Made by a program: the position numbers and the translations under genes. Below the pieces are notes generated by a model, which was given only the letters and a program-made list of their open reading frames with translations, was not told the DNA's origin and did not search any database. A stretch of DNA of 56,818 nucleotides from a virus. Location: positions 1-56,818 of the IMG/VR virus record IMGVR_UViG_3300017530_000090; one strand, written 5' to 3'. Position 1 is the first letter of the stretch. Every line of letters begins with the position of its first letter. Shown in pieces: positions 20,136-28,893 of the stretch.

Positions 20136-21314
20136 TTAGTGTAACAGAAATACGACATCGTTGCAAGTTCCCCGAATACAAAAATTACAACTTTGGCAGT
20201 TAGCCTTCCGACCCGTCTCCTCTGGACAAACATAGGCCGGCTGCCCGTCAAATGTCGTGAAGTTCTGTTGGCCTTCACCAAGCCAGAAGTCCAACCCTTG
20301 TTCGGCTCCGGGGCCGCCGCCACTGATGGCGCGCAGATCGTCTTCCAGCCAGGCGCGCCGCCAACCTGGGGGCGGCAACTCGGTCATGCTCTTATCAATC
20401 GACGCGAACAACTGGACGTTAGGCAAGGCCCGCAAGCGCTCCAAACACGCCAGCAATTCTGGAATCCTCCACGAGCGAGAATAAGTGAAGAAGGCCACCT
20501 CCGGGCGGCTCTCGGCCAGCCTAATCCACTCCTCAATATACTCGACCGAGGAGAAGTCGCCGCTGACATGGATGCGGACGATCTTGGCGTTCGGCGGCAG
20601 CGGGTCTTCGTCCCCTGGTAGCCGTTCGCTCCGACTGTTGGCTTCATAGACCCACCAGAGGGCCACGTTCTGGCGAATTCGGAAGGCATAGCAGATTGAC
20701 AAGCAATCGTCAGATGCGGCTGGGCAGGTTCCACCATCCTCATCGGGTAGACCAGGCTTGCGCGAGTAAGCATACACGTCGGGGCCGAGCTTCCGATTGC
20801 CCTTACCCCAGCGAGAGAATGTTACACCGCTCTCGTCCGGTAGATAGACCGTCTCCGCAATCTTCTCAGCCAAGGGCGAATAAGCATCCCCGCCCTCGAT
20901 GCGACGCTTGATGGTCGTCGCCATGAACGGTTCAACATCAACGATGACGCCATGCCGCTCCAACGTGTGGACGGCCTGATGGACTACGCGCGGCATGACG
21001 GCCAGATTCTTAATGGAGTCTCCACCCCGTCCTTTCTCTAAGATATGATGGACAACCTCGCGCTTGGGATCAAAACGCAATCCGAGATAGTCCTCTACGG
21101 CCCGTCGATACGAAACCTGCGTTCGGGCTTCCCGTGGCTCCTTTGGCCCGCCGCGCCGAGATGCGCCAATCCGTTCCTTCGTCGCCTCCGTGAGTGGGTA
21201 GCCAGTTGATCCCTTCGGACGACGGAAGGGACGGCCACCAAACGGCGCAATATCCGGCCGACATTCCTTACACCACGGATGGGCCTTGCCGCAAGACTTT
21301 ACCCTGAAACTCAT
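20136..21314 (-). CDS. HNH-gp88-like fusion protein (392 aa)
   Basis: Residues 65-130 contain an HNH-like segment (YLGLRFDPKREVVHHILEKG, DSIKNLAVMPRVVHQAVH). Residues 150-392 match the phage GP88 family: RKLGPDVYAYSRKPG, TCPAASDDCLSICYA, VRIHVSGDFSSVEYIEEW, FFTYSRSW, ASIDKS, YVCPEETGRKANCQSCNFC, VVFLLH. GP88 has conserved cysteines and an aspartate-centred core but no proven activity. The HNH segment probably came from an endonuclease inserted in frame at the front. Confidence 0.75.
   Translation of the reverse strand: MSFRVKSCGKAHPWCKECRPDIAPFGGRPFRRPKGSTGYPLTEATKERIGASRRGGPKEPREARTQVSYRRAVEDYLGLRFDPKREVVHHILEKGRGGDSIKNLAVMPRVVHQAVHTLERHGVIVDVEPFMATTIKRRIEGGDAYSPLAEKIAETVYLPDESGVTFSRWGKGNRKLGPDVYAYSRKPGLPDEDGGTCPAASDDCLSICYAFRIRQNVALWWVYEANSRSERLPGDEDPLPPNAKIVRIHVSGDFSSVEYIEEWIRLAESRPEVAFFTYSRSWRIPELLACLERLRALPNVQLFASIDKSMTELPPPGWRRAWLEDDLRAISGGGPGAEQGLDFWLGEGQQNFTTFDGQPAYVCPEETGRKANCQSCNFCIRGTCNDVVFLLH
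20138..20166 (-). promoter_or_regulatory. Promoter of HNH gene (near-leaderless)
   Basis: TTGCAA (20161-20166), 17-bp spacer, TACACT (20138-20143), then 8 nt to ATG 20129. Lies at the 3' end of the gp88-like gene. Confidence 0.5.
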
Positions 21315-21316
21315 TC

Positions 21317-21538
21317 CTATTCCGCCTTCGGCGCGAGCGCTTCATTAAGCTCTCGATCACCCCAACCCCCGGCCGCTTCAACCGCCGCCGTCAAGTCCTG
21401 GAACAGTTGCGGGTCGCGCTGGGCAATCAGGTTAGCATAATGCTGAATAGCCACCCGTGCCGCGATGTCCGTGAACGGAAGAAACACGCCTTCCTTAGTG
21501 ACCGTGAGGGTGTGCGACTTCTTCTTGCGTGCTGCCAT
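21317..21538 (-). CDS. Hypothetical protein (73 aa)
   Basis: ATG 21538 with GAAAGGGTTGATT. Basic head (MAARKKKSHTLTV), then a helix (AARVAIQHYANLIAQ) and an acidic tail. The longer frame upstream is rejected. No family. Confidence 0.65.
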   Translation of the reverse strand: MAARKKKSHTLTVTKEGVFLPFTDIAARVAIQHYANLIAQRDPQLFQDLTAAVEAAGGWGDRELNEALAPKAE

Positions 21539-21540
21539 AA

Positions 21541-21792
21541 TCAACCCTTTCGAACAATCTGCACGATTGCATATGTGACTGCGACGGTAGACACTACGTT
21601 GGCCGCCATCAGCAATTTCAAGTCGGCGAGCAGGCCCACGAGCGTCAGACAGATCACGGCCACGAGTAGTGACACCCACGCTGGAAGGCTGAACCCACGC
21701 AACTCCCTGGCACGGTGCATGGCAATGACCTGTGGGATGTAGAACATGATTAGACCTACCGTAGCCGCCGCGCCCAGAACGTCAACTAGCAC
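21541..21792 (-). CDS. SemiSWEET/PQ-loop membrane protein (83 aa)
   Basis: Three hydrophobic helices with the PQ-loop signature FYIPQVIAMHRARELRGFSL in helix 1/loop 1 and ANVVSTVAVTYAIVQIV in helix 3. Size and topology match bacterial SemiSWEETs, which dimerise to move small sugars across the membrane. GTG start overlaps the upstream stop. Its place next to two nucleotide-salvage enzymes suggests transport or signalling of a sugar or nucleoside, which is inference. Confidence 0.75.
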   Translation of the reverse strand: MLVDVLGAAATVGLIMFYIPQVIAMHRARELRGFSLPAWVSLLVAVICLTLVGLLADLKLLMAANVVSTVAVTYAIVQIVRKG

Positions 21793-22238
21793 GATGGCCG
21801 TCTTCCGAAGCGCTGGATCGCCTTCACAAGCTCGTCTACGGTCTTGCACAAGATCGTTACATGAGCACCGACCATTGCGTTCAGCGGCGCGGCCGAGTCC
21901 CCGTAAGTCCTGATTACATCAGTCCGCAAGCCCACGACCGGCACGTGCCGGTAGCCCAGCCCCACCAAGTACCCAAGCTCGAACGCCGTGCCATCATCCG
22001 TGGGGATCGTGTCCAGCAACACCACGAGGATGTCACAGTCCTTCACCCCCTGCTTGCAGTCCTCCGCGATGATCTTCTGCACCTCGGCCGGATTCTTTCC
22101 TTCCAAGTTCAGCTTCACCACGCTGTCGAAGGGCCAGTTGACCTCAACACCGGCCTCACTTCCCAGCCGGTCTCTAACGTAGCAGCACCATCGCTGTTCT
22201 GCCTCTGAGAACAAGGGGCCAGCCAGATAAACCTTCAT
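21786..22238 (-). CDS. Nucleoside 2-deoxyribosyltransferase-like (150 aa)
   Basis: MKVYLAGPLFSEAEQRW at the N terminus, ILVVLLDTIPTDDGTAFELGYLVGLG in the middle (Asp and catalytic Glu), and VPVVGLRTD are hallmarks of the family, which exchanges bases on deoxynucleosides or cleaves dNMPs. ATGA coupling to the HD gene at 22238 fixes the start. Cytoplasmic, probably reshaping the host nucleotide pool. Confidence 0.85.
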   Translation of the reverse strand: MKVYLAGPLFSEAEQRWCCYVRDRLGSEAGVEVNWPFDSVVKLNLEGKNPAEVQKIIAEDCKQGVKDCDILVVLLDTIPTDDGTAFELGYLVGLGYRHVPVVGLRTDVIRTYGDSAAPLNAMVGAHVTILCKTVDELVKAIQRFGRRPSC

Positions 22239-22822
22239 CACGGCAGGCCCGTTTCCTTTCGTAGCTCCACGAGCCATGACCACGTGAGCGCGTGCAACTC
22301 GGCACGCACTTGCTGCACCACGTCGGCCATTAGCGTGTTGCCGATCTTCACCTCAGTCTCAGCGAACAGCAGGGCCTCCAGCTTGTCGGCATACTTGACG
22401 ATCTGCTGCTCAAGCGTTCGGTACTCTTGGTGTACCATCTGCCGAACGCAGGCGCGATAGCGTGCCGCCATCGTATCAGGTAGGTCAGAAAAGATCAGAC
22501 TGTCCGCGATCTTGCGCTCCACCTTATGGACAGCGCGGGCCAGATCGGGGAAGTCGCGCTTCGCCGCACCTGACACGTCACCAGACTCGAACTCTGGCGC
22601 GTCGTGGAAATGCGCCATCAGAAGAATCTGAAGCTCATCCGGCTCTTCCAGGCCCAGCTTCTCGAAGATACGGTAGTGTCGCAGCGCGTCCAGGATCACC
22701 AGAGAGTCATGTAGCACGAAATAGTGGTGCTCGGCCAGCGACTCCTGGCGCTGGGTCTGGCGAGCGTGCCAGCGCCCAATGAAGCCAGCACGCCGATCCT
22801 GCAAGAAACTTAGAATGGTCAT
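22238..22822 (-). CDS. YfbR-like HD-domain 5'-deoxynucleotidase (194 aa)
   Basis: RWHARQTQRQESLAEHHYFV, LLMAHFHDAPEFESGDVSG and KYADKLEALLFA give the H..HD..D metal ligands and the Glu of the YfbR group, which dephosphorylates deoxynucleoside 5'-monophosphates. With the deoxyribosyltransferase it forms a small nucleotide-salvage unit. Confidence 0.85.
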   Translation of the reverse strand: MTILSFLQDRRAGFIGRWHARQTQRQESLAEHHYFVLHDSLVILDALRHYRIFEKLGLEEPDELQILLMAHFHDAPEFESGDVSGAAKRDFPDLARAVHKVERKIADSLIFSDLPDTMAARYRACVRQMVHQEYRTLEQQIVKYADKLEALLFAETEVKIGNTLMADVVQQVRAELHALTWSWLVELRKETGLP

Positions 22823-22835
22823 CTAACCCACCTCG

Positions 22836-23276
22836 TCATGCGGCAGTCCTACCACGCCGTTTGAGACGGCGCAATTCATTATAATACCACTCCCGACGAG
22901 CAATTTCGTCCGGCGTCGTTCGGGGCGCACTCCGCGCATTTCCTGTATGACGACGACTATCCCCTTTGTTAGCCAAAAAGTCCAACGCCACGGCAATTTG
23001 CTCAGACTTAACCCGCGTATGAGAATGAATATCCCGAAGGAATGCACCGGCCTTCTGGCTCATGATCTGCCATACCCACATATGGCGACGCTTCTCTTGA
23101 CTCAATGTGCCACCCCAACGTTGCCTAAGTTCCCGAAGCACCGCAGGTTCAGATTGACCAACTTGCACCTTCAAAAGATATGATGGCCCCGAAGGTCTAT
23201 CAGATCGTTTTTGCCGACCCACATAAACACAACCTTCGCCGTCGAAGAAACCGGCAGCATATTCATCACTGATCAT
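22836..23276 (-). CDS. LAGLIDADG endonuclease (146 aa)
   Basis: EYAAGFFDGEGCVYVGR is a LAGLIDADG motif, followed by the YLLKVQVGQSEPAVLRELRQRWGG beta-helix pattern. One motif per chain, so a dimer. Translated by ATGA coupling from the DNA polymerase gene (start 23276; the longer frame is rejected). Ends just upstream of the HD gene. Confidence 0.8.
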   Translation of the reverse strand: MISDEYAAGFFDGEGCVYVGRQKRSDRPSGPSYLLKVQVGQSEPAVLRELRQRWGGTLSQEKRRHMWVWQIMSQKAGAFLRDIHSHTRVKSEQIAVALDFLANKGDSRRHTGNARSAPRTTPDEIARREWYYNELRRLKRRGRTAA

Positions 23277-25882
23277 GCGGCGACCTTTTCCTCCCCTTCG
23301 CACACTTGGCACTTATCCGGCGCGCCCTTGTGCACCTGCTCGCTCTGAGTAAGGTGATGGCTCACGTCCTCCCACGCTGGCCCCCACTCTACGTCCACCG
23401 GCACGATCCACGGCCGTCCAACACGGTCAGTCTCCTCGTAGGCTGCGTCCTGCATGACCTTCTGGACGTAACGGGCTACCTCCTCCGCCTGGTCAATGTC
23501 AACTTCCATCATCACGCTGTCGTGAATAGAGGCCACAATCAATACCTTATGGTAACGTAACCACTCATCTTTGTCAAGTCGGATAGTGGCAAGCGAGTGA
23601 ATTTCCGAAGCGCTGGACTGGACAGGATAGTTATAACTTTCACGATAGACGTGCCCCATCTGCCGCTTGTATCCACCGAAATGCTTCATCGTCTCTACGC
23701 CCCAGAACAGGCGGCGACGGTCGAAGATGTTGTAGACCTCGTGCCGGTTGCGGACAGTGCGGCGCTGCTTGGCGAAGTAATCGGGCAGTTTCTCGACAAT
23801 GCCAAAGTACATATCCAGAAGCTCGGCGGCCCGTTCCTTCGAGCAGCCCAACCGCTTCGAGATCGTTTCTTCGGTCATCCCGTAACCGAGGCCGAAGTTG
23901 AAGGTCTTCGCCTGACGACGCTGCTCTTTGGTCACGGGCGTGCCTTCCGGCACATTGAACAGCCGCCGGGCCACGAAGTCGTGCACGTCCGCCCCTGGCG
24001 TCTCCAGCACGCCGATCAGTCGCTCATCCTCCGCGATGTACGCCAGCCCTCGCAACTCGATCTGTGAATAGTCAGCGGACAGCAATACGCGGCCGGGCGG
24101 CGCGATGAAGATTTCGCGGATCGGTGCACCCTCCTCGGACTTGCCCTCGCCGACGACGTTGGCGATGTTCGGACTGTGCGACAACCGGCCCGTCTCGGTG
24201 CCGTCCACGCGGTAGTTGGTGTGCAGCCGGTTATCGACCTTCGAAATCTTGTTCAGCAGCCCCTTCTTGGACTTCTCGCGGGTCTCTGGCTTCGCGCCCT
24301 TGAGGAAGGTCTTCATGATCTGCTCCAGCCCCGCCAGCCGGATCAGGATGGGGATGATCGGGTGTGCGTCTACGCCGACCTCCTCTAGCGCTTCCCTCTT
24401 TACGCTGGGCAGCTTGGCCTTGTCCGTAACGATCCCCGACGGCTCCAGGCCCAGCCCGCCTTCGGAGCGCTCGCCAAACAGGAGTTTGCGCTTCTGCTGG
24501 TCGCTGCGATGATTGAACTTCTCCGGCACCTCCGGGATGGCGTCCAGCAGGGCACGCTGCTCCACTACCAGTGCGTCGTAGGTCTCGACCAGTTTCTCGG
24601 CCTTCTCCCCATCGACCAGGACGCCGTTCTCCTCCATGTGCATAGCCGCCTCGGAGAGCGGCATGGTGACGTGTTCAAACAGCCACCGACGCTTCGGCTC
24701 GGCGTCAAACTGCTTGTCAATTTCAATCGCCACCCGCAGCGTGCAGTCAGCGTCCGCGCCCTGGTACTTCCAGAGGATGTCTAGCGGGCAATCCGCCATG
24801 TGCGTCTTGTACTCGGCGGCTTCGCGGCCGTAGTCACCCATATTTGTGTAGAGGTTGCACAGCGTTTCCAGGGCGTGGCCCGCCTCCTCGTTGAACAGGT
24901 GGTAGCCAAGCATCGTGTCGAACGTGACGTTCTTGAGGTAAATTTCGAGATCGTGTGCGAGGAATAGCTCGTCGAATCGGATGTTCTGTCCGATCTTCGG
25001 CACGTCACTCTGGAAGATGCGGCGGAGGGCGCGGATGATGCGCTTCTTATCGGCGGGCGACCACATCTCCTCGGCCCCCAATCCAAGCACCGGCACAATA
25101 TATGCGGTGCCGGGTTGCCAGGAGACGCCGACGCACAAGACGTTGCCGGTCTGCCAGTCCAGTGAAGTCGTCTCGGTGTCGAGGGAGAGCACACCCGCCT
25201 CGGCCTCAACGAGATCAGCCAGGTGCTCGACGCTCTCTACATCAAGACAGACCGTATACTTGCCGATGCCGTCGTCGAAGACGTCGGGCTGTCTGCTCTC
25301 TTTCAGGGCCTTCGTGAGATCGGCGATGCCGTACTTTTCATTGCTCCACACGTGGAAGGCGGCCGCTGGATGGATGGAGGATACCATCTTCTTGCCTAAC
25401 TCCTCCTGCCACAATACCGCGCCGCGCATCCGCGTGATCGGCAGCGGCTGGCCGCCAGCAAACTTCGCCTCGTTGTACAAGTTCTCTAAAGCGACTCCGC
25501 CCACCGGAACAATTAGATCGGGGTCGGCCCATTCTAACTCATCGAGTAAGAAGCTGCGGCAGTTGCGCACCTCGTCCGCCGTCGGCGCGCGCTCTTTACC
25601 ATCGGCATTTTTCGGGCCGACGCAACGAGTGCTGTTCGTATAATACACATCCTTCTTCGGATCAAATCCCGCTGCAATCAACCAATTGCGAAGCGTCTGC
25701 CCAGCGGGGCCAACAAACGGCTCACCACAATTATCCTCCTCGCGGCCTGGGGCTTGCCCAACAACCGCAATCTTGGCGTGACGAGGCCCGCGCCCCCCGA
25801 CAATACAATTCCGACTCTGAACCAATTCCGGGCATCGATTACATTCGATCACCCGAATACCGTCCCGGACTACACCGCCCAC
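23273..25882 (-). CDS. polA: UDG-exonuclease-DNA polymerase A fusion (869 aa)
   Basis: Residues 1-195 are a family 4-like uracil-DNA glycosylase: Cys14, Cys17, Cys87 and Cys108 in 4Fe-4S spacing, motif A GQAPGREEDNCGEPFVGPAG, and HPAAA (His171). Residues 230-400 are a DnaQ/PolA 3'-5' exonuclease (LSLDTETTSLDW, GQNIRFDELFLAHD). Residues 410-840 are family A polymerase: ADYSQIELRGLAYIAED (motif A), RRQAKTFNFGLGYGM (O helix) and ASIHDSVMMEV (motif C). It replicates the genome and may remove or sense uracil. GTG start 25882 with GGGAGATCAAGTT. Confidence 0.93.
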   Translation of the reverse strand: MGGVVRDGIRVIECNRCPELVQSRNCIVGGRGPRHAKIAVVGQAPGREEDNCGEPFVGPAGQTLRNWLIAAGFDPKKDVYYTNSTRCVGPKNADGKERAPTADEVRNCRSFLLDELEWADPDLIVPVGGVALENLYNEAKFAGGQPLPITRMRGAVLWQEELGKKMVSSIHPAAAFHVWSNEKYGIADLTKALKESRQPDVFDDGIGKYTVCLDVESVEHLADLVEAEAGVLSLDTETTSLDWQTGNVLCVGVSWQPGTAYIVPVLGLGAEEMWSPADKKRIIRALRRIFQSDVPKIGQNIRFDELFLAHDLEIYLKNVTFDTMLGYHLFNEEAGHALETLCNLYTNMGDYGREAAEYKTHMADCPLDILWKYQGADADCTLRVAIEIDKQFDAEPKRRWLFEHVTMPLSEAAMHMEENGVLVDGEKAEKLVETYDALVVEQRALLDAIPEVPEKFNHRSDQQKRKLLFGERSEGGLGLEPSGIVTDKAKLPSVKREALEEVGVDAHPIIPILIRLAGLEQIMKTFLKGAKPETREKSKKGLLNKISKVDNRLHTNYRVDGTETGRLSHSPNIANVVGEGKSEEGAPIREIFIAPPGRVLLSADYSQIELRGLAYIAEDERLIGVLETPGADVHDFVARRLFNVPEGTPVTKEQRRQAKTFNFGLGYGMTEETISKRLGCSKERAAELLDMYFGIVEKLPDYFAKQRRTVRNRHEVYNIFDRRRLFWGVETMKHFGGYKRQMGHVYRESYNYPVQSSASEIHSLATIRLDKDEWLRYHKVLIVASIHDSVMMEVDIDQAEEVARYVQKVMQDAAYEETDRVGRPWIVPVDVEWGPAWEDVSHHLTQSEQVHKGAPDKCQVCEGEEKVAA

Positions 25883-26175
25883 AACTTGATCTCCCTATGT
25901 GCCTGTGCTACACTGAATTGTAATCGAAAATGAATAAGACGTGTAAAATCCTGGAATGCGACAAACCAGCGCGCGCGGCGAACATCCTTAGCGTTCTTAG
26001 CGCGCTGCCGACGCCCGGCTTCTTGCAGCTTCGTAATATTCCGCGCCGCATGTAGCCCGTACCAGATTGGTTCGACCGCCGTGATGAGCGTGCGCCAGGT
26101 ATGCGGGCGCTTGAGCAACCACACGCCGCCCGTCCACAGACCGATACCAACCACGAGCCAGATCATTAGTCTCAT
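25870..26175 (-). CDS. Membrane-anchored protein (101 aa)
   Basis: N-terminal transmembrane helix (IWLVVGIGLWTGGVWLL) then a basic, amphipathic cytoplasmic part (RRQRAKNAKDVRRARWF). Lies between the MPE and the polymerase and overlaps the polymerase start by 13 bp. No family. Possible membrane tether for replication, inferred only from position. Confidence 0.65.
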   Translation of the reverse strand: MRLMIWLVVGIGLWTGGVWLLKRPHTWRTLITAVEPIWYGLHAARNITKLQEAGRRQRAKNAKDVRRARWFVAFQDFTRLIHFRLQFSVAQAHREIKLWAV

Positions 26176-26176
26176 G

Positions 26177-28420
26177 TTACTTGCGTCCAATAACCTCGAT
26201 CTGACGAACTTCTTCGACCTCGGCGAGATGGATGCGATAGTGGTGCGTCTTGCCGCGCTTAGGATGGAACAGCATGAATTCCTGCGACGGCAGGCTTGCC
26301 GCCGCGCGGCTCATCTCCACCGACAACAGCGACGGGCCGACGAAGCAGCCGTTCTGCATGACTTCGCCCTGGATTTCCGATTCGCTGGACTGCGCTTCGT
26401 GCAGGTGCGCCTTGAAGTAGTAGTTGATGATCTCGCCCACCACCGCGTTCAGTCGGAACTTGTTGTCCAGCGCGCCCGTGTAGGTGGCCTGGAGACCTCG
26501 GATGCCGTGCCCGTGACGGCCCGAGCATAGCCACCCCAGGATGTCGAACAACGCAATCGCGCCGTAGTGGATGTGGAAGTCGATCTGGCCGCCCGTCAGC
26601 GACCGCACACCATTCGCGCTCGTCGTCCACTCGCCGCCCGTCTCGTGACGCACACGCTCGGCGATAATCTCCCAAGCCATTAGCTCGAAGTTGTCCGGCG
26701 TGTACGCGCCGCGTGCGCGGGCTTCCGTGCGGCCGTGGTTGCCAGGCACCTTGATGATGGTGATGTGCGGATAGCGCTCCAGGTAGCTCAGGATGATGCC
26801 CGTCATGTCCTCGGCGAATCCCATCATCTGGAAGATAATGGACTCGGACATCTGAAGCGCCTGGCTGTTGCCAGTAATAAACACTTTACCATTCCGCCGC
26901 GCTACCCAAGTGCCTGTACTGGTGGTCGGGCACCAAACCACACCACGATACGGCACGGAACGTCGGCTTGTCTTTCCTCGCAAACCATGCCAACGATAAT
27001 TCTCGCGTATAAAGACAGGCTTGGCGTTTTGGCAACTTTGCCCTTGCGTTGCGGTATAGCCCAGTCGGACACACAGAGCTTGGAAGTCTGATAGACGATT
27101 TGCCGTTTCTTTTTGAACGAAGGTATGTCCACCGCGTCTGCGACCGCGCGGGCCAAAAGAGTGACCATCGCCAGCCATCAGCCCTTGGTATAGAGCGATC
27201 AGATGATCGGTAGACCACGACAAGAACCGTACTGGGAAGGCTTTATTTGGACAAAGATCACGAATTCGCCCAGCCACATAACCTTTAATTCGAAATGTCC
27301 GCCCGCCGGAAATATCACCTAGACCGGATTCCACCCAATCGGCGTCAAGCGCACCAAGTAGGGCACGAATCCGATCACATTTCTCAGGGTTAGCTTTGTC
27401 ACTTTGTGAAATCTCCACTGAGTAGCCACGTTGCTTGTCGGTGCCTTCGGCCAAATACCAACCGAGAAGCTCCGCAAACTCATCAGTCATATCAGTAGGT
27501 GAGGCTGACTCCGTATGCGCTCCCCACGGAGCCGACATCGGGAACTCTAAGTGGCTACTTAGTTCTGCTGCGGGGCGAAGCTCCTCACGACCAGTATTAC
27601 GAGATCGAACTACACAGCGATGATTGGGGGTCAGAAGCATGTCGGCAGCACGGGCTTTAATCTCTACCATATCCGTGTGCGCATCGGGGTAAATGTTAAT
27701 GGTTTGTGCCTCTCCCCAACCAAGTGACCCATCCTTATATGTCATCACGATTTGTCCTGGAGCCATCTCGTCATACCGACGCCAACCTTCGATGGTCAGG
27801 CACTCAGTATCAGCGTCGACGCACTGAAACATCTGGCCGTGCCCTTCCAGGTCGTCGCCGAGAGCCAGGATGAATAGCTCGTCCAGATCGACCCAGACCT
27901 GGTTCATCTGCGTGAACCGAAGCACGCCGTTGCGCCAGCGCGCCAACCGATCACGGGCGATGTCGATATTGTACTCCGCCAAGCCATTCGAAGCGCGGCG
28001 GTCAATGCGGCTGTAGTAGTGCAGGTCAGAGAATAGGGCCACGCCAACTTGCGACGACTCGAACCCCATATCTTCGACCTTCGTGGCGCGAATGAACTCC
28101 GGCACTGGCGGCAAGGATCGATACTCCGCCAAGAATTGCGACGCACGCTCTTGGATGTCTAGGAGCATCTGTTGGCGCTCATCAAGAACGTCCGTCTGTT
28201 CCACCTTCACCTTCGGAGGCTTCACGCCCTTGCTACGCAGAACGGCCCGCACGGTTTCAGCCGGGAGGTTGACCTGACTAAACTCGGCCTTGATGCGAAC
28301 CGCGATGGCCACAGGATTCAGGGCCGCCTCTTGCGTCCGCAGCACAATAATGCGCTCACGGACAGCGGTTGCTAGCTCGGCAGGCATCTCTCGGAGACGG
28401 GTGTAGGTCTGCTTTGCCAT
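26177..28420 (-). CDS. Metallophosphoesterase with an intein (747 aa precursor)
   Basis: The exteins form a calcineurin-like phosphoesterase: LFSDLHYY (DxH, residues 131-134), LGDDLEGH (GDxxE), VPGNHGRTE (GNH), HIHYG and AHLHE. The helical N terminus (1-110) is not recognised. An intein occupies residues 200-518, beginning at Cys200 after QMFQ and ending FITGN before Ser519, just after the GDD motif. Splicing leaves 428 residues. Likely a phage DNA nuclease or phosphatase. The neighbouring RuvC supports a role in DNA processing. Confidence 0.9.
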   Translation of the reverse strand: MAKQTYTRLREMPAELATAVRERIIVLRTQEAALNPVAIAVRIKAEFSQVNLPAETVRAVLRSKGVKPPKVKVEQTDVLDERQQMLLDIQERASQFLAEYRSLPPVPEFIRATKVEDMGFESSQVGVALFSDLHYYSRIDRRASNGLAEYNIDIARDRLARWRNGVLRFTQMNQVWVDLDELFILALGDDLEGHGQMFQCVDADTECLTIEGWRRYDEMAPGQIVMTYKDGSLGWGEAQTINIYPDAHTDMVEIKARAADMLLTPNHRCVVRSRNTGREELRPAAELSSHLEFPMSAPWGAHTESASPTDMTDEFAELLGWYLAEGTDKQRGYSVEISQSDKANPEKCDRIRALLGALDADWVESGLGDISGGRTFRIKGYVAGRIRDLCPNKAFPVRFLSWSTDHLIALYQGLMAGDGHSFGPRGRRRGGHTFVQKETANRLSDFQALCVRLGYTATQGQSCQNAKPVFIRENYRWHGLRGKTSRRSVPYRGVVWCPTTSTGTWVARRNGKVFITGNSQALQMSESIIFQMMGFAEDMTGIILSYLERYPHITIIKVPGNHGRTEARARGAYTPDNFELMAWEIIAERVRHETGGEWTTSANGVRSLTGGQIDFHIHYGAIALFDILGWLCSGRHGHGIRGLQATYTGALDNKFRLNAVVGEIINYYFKAHLHEAQSSESEIQGEVMQNGCFVGPSLLSVEMSRAAASLPSQEFMLFHPKRGKTHHYRIHLAEVEEVRQIEVIGRK
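26867..27823 (-). mobile_element. Intein with LAGLIDADG homing domain (319 aa)
   Basis: Splice motifs: Cys1 in CVDADTECLTIEGW (block A), TPNHRCVV (block B), RNGKVFITGN (block F/G, terminal Asn) and Ser +1. The middle has two LAGLIDADG motifs, ELLGWYLAEGTD and LYQGLMAGDGHS, so it is a full homing intein. The penultimate residue is Gly instead of the usual His, as in a minority of inteins. It sits at the conserved metal site of the phosphoesterase, a typical intein location. Confidence 0.9.
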
Positions 28421-28893
28421 TACTTCTTTCCTCCTGGCGGCATAGGCGCGCGGCCATTACCCCACGCTGCGATGCACGCGGCATCATAAACATCCTGCGG
28501 TTGATCGGCCGGGATATGTAGCACCTTCTGTGCGTAGGCCGCGATCTCTTCCTTCGAAGCGTGGCCGTTGCCGAGCACGCCCTTCTTCCACGTGCCATTA
28601 TCGACCATCGAATGGGACTGGTTGTTGCTCCAGAGCCAGAACCGAATCATACCCACGACCACGGCTTGGTCGCGGAGCGCCTTCGCATTGACGCCCATCA
28701 CGGGTGTCTCGATGTACACCCAATCGACCGGCTGGTCGAAGAAGGTGATTCGGAGAGACGTGTACAGCCCCTCAATACGATCTTCGGCTCTCCGCCCCTT
28801 GGCCTCGACCCGCCAGATATGGGGTTCTTTTCCAGCCTCCAAGACGACGCCGGTAATGGCACGAGTATCAGGATCAATCCCGACGATTCGCAT
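28420..28893 (-). CDS. ruvC: RuvC-like Holliday junction resolvase (157 aa)
   Basis: IVGIDPDTRAITGVV (first catalytic Asp), DWVYIETPVMGVNAKALRD (Glu), GNGHASKEE and DVYDAACIAAWG (final Asp) form the RNase H-fold RuvC set. Resolves four-way junctions in recombination and replication. ATG 28893 with AGAGG. Ends in a TAATG-type overlap with the phosphoesterase. Confidence 0.88.
   Translation of the reverse strand: MRIVGIDPDTRAITGVVLEAGKEPHIWRVEAKGRRAEDRIEGLYTSLRITFFDQPVDWVYIETPVMGVNAKALRDQAVVVGMIRFWLWSNNQSHSMVDNGTWKKGVLGNGHASKEEIAAYAQKVLHIPADQPQDVYDAACIAAWGNGRAPMPPGGKK

Noticed and set aside
22876-22900. TGGTATTATAATG promoter on the minus strand
   Set aside because: It is the codon run for E-W-Y-Y-N-E in the LAGLIDADG gene, with no gene start just downstream.
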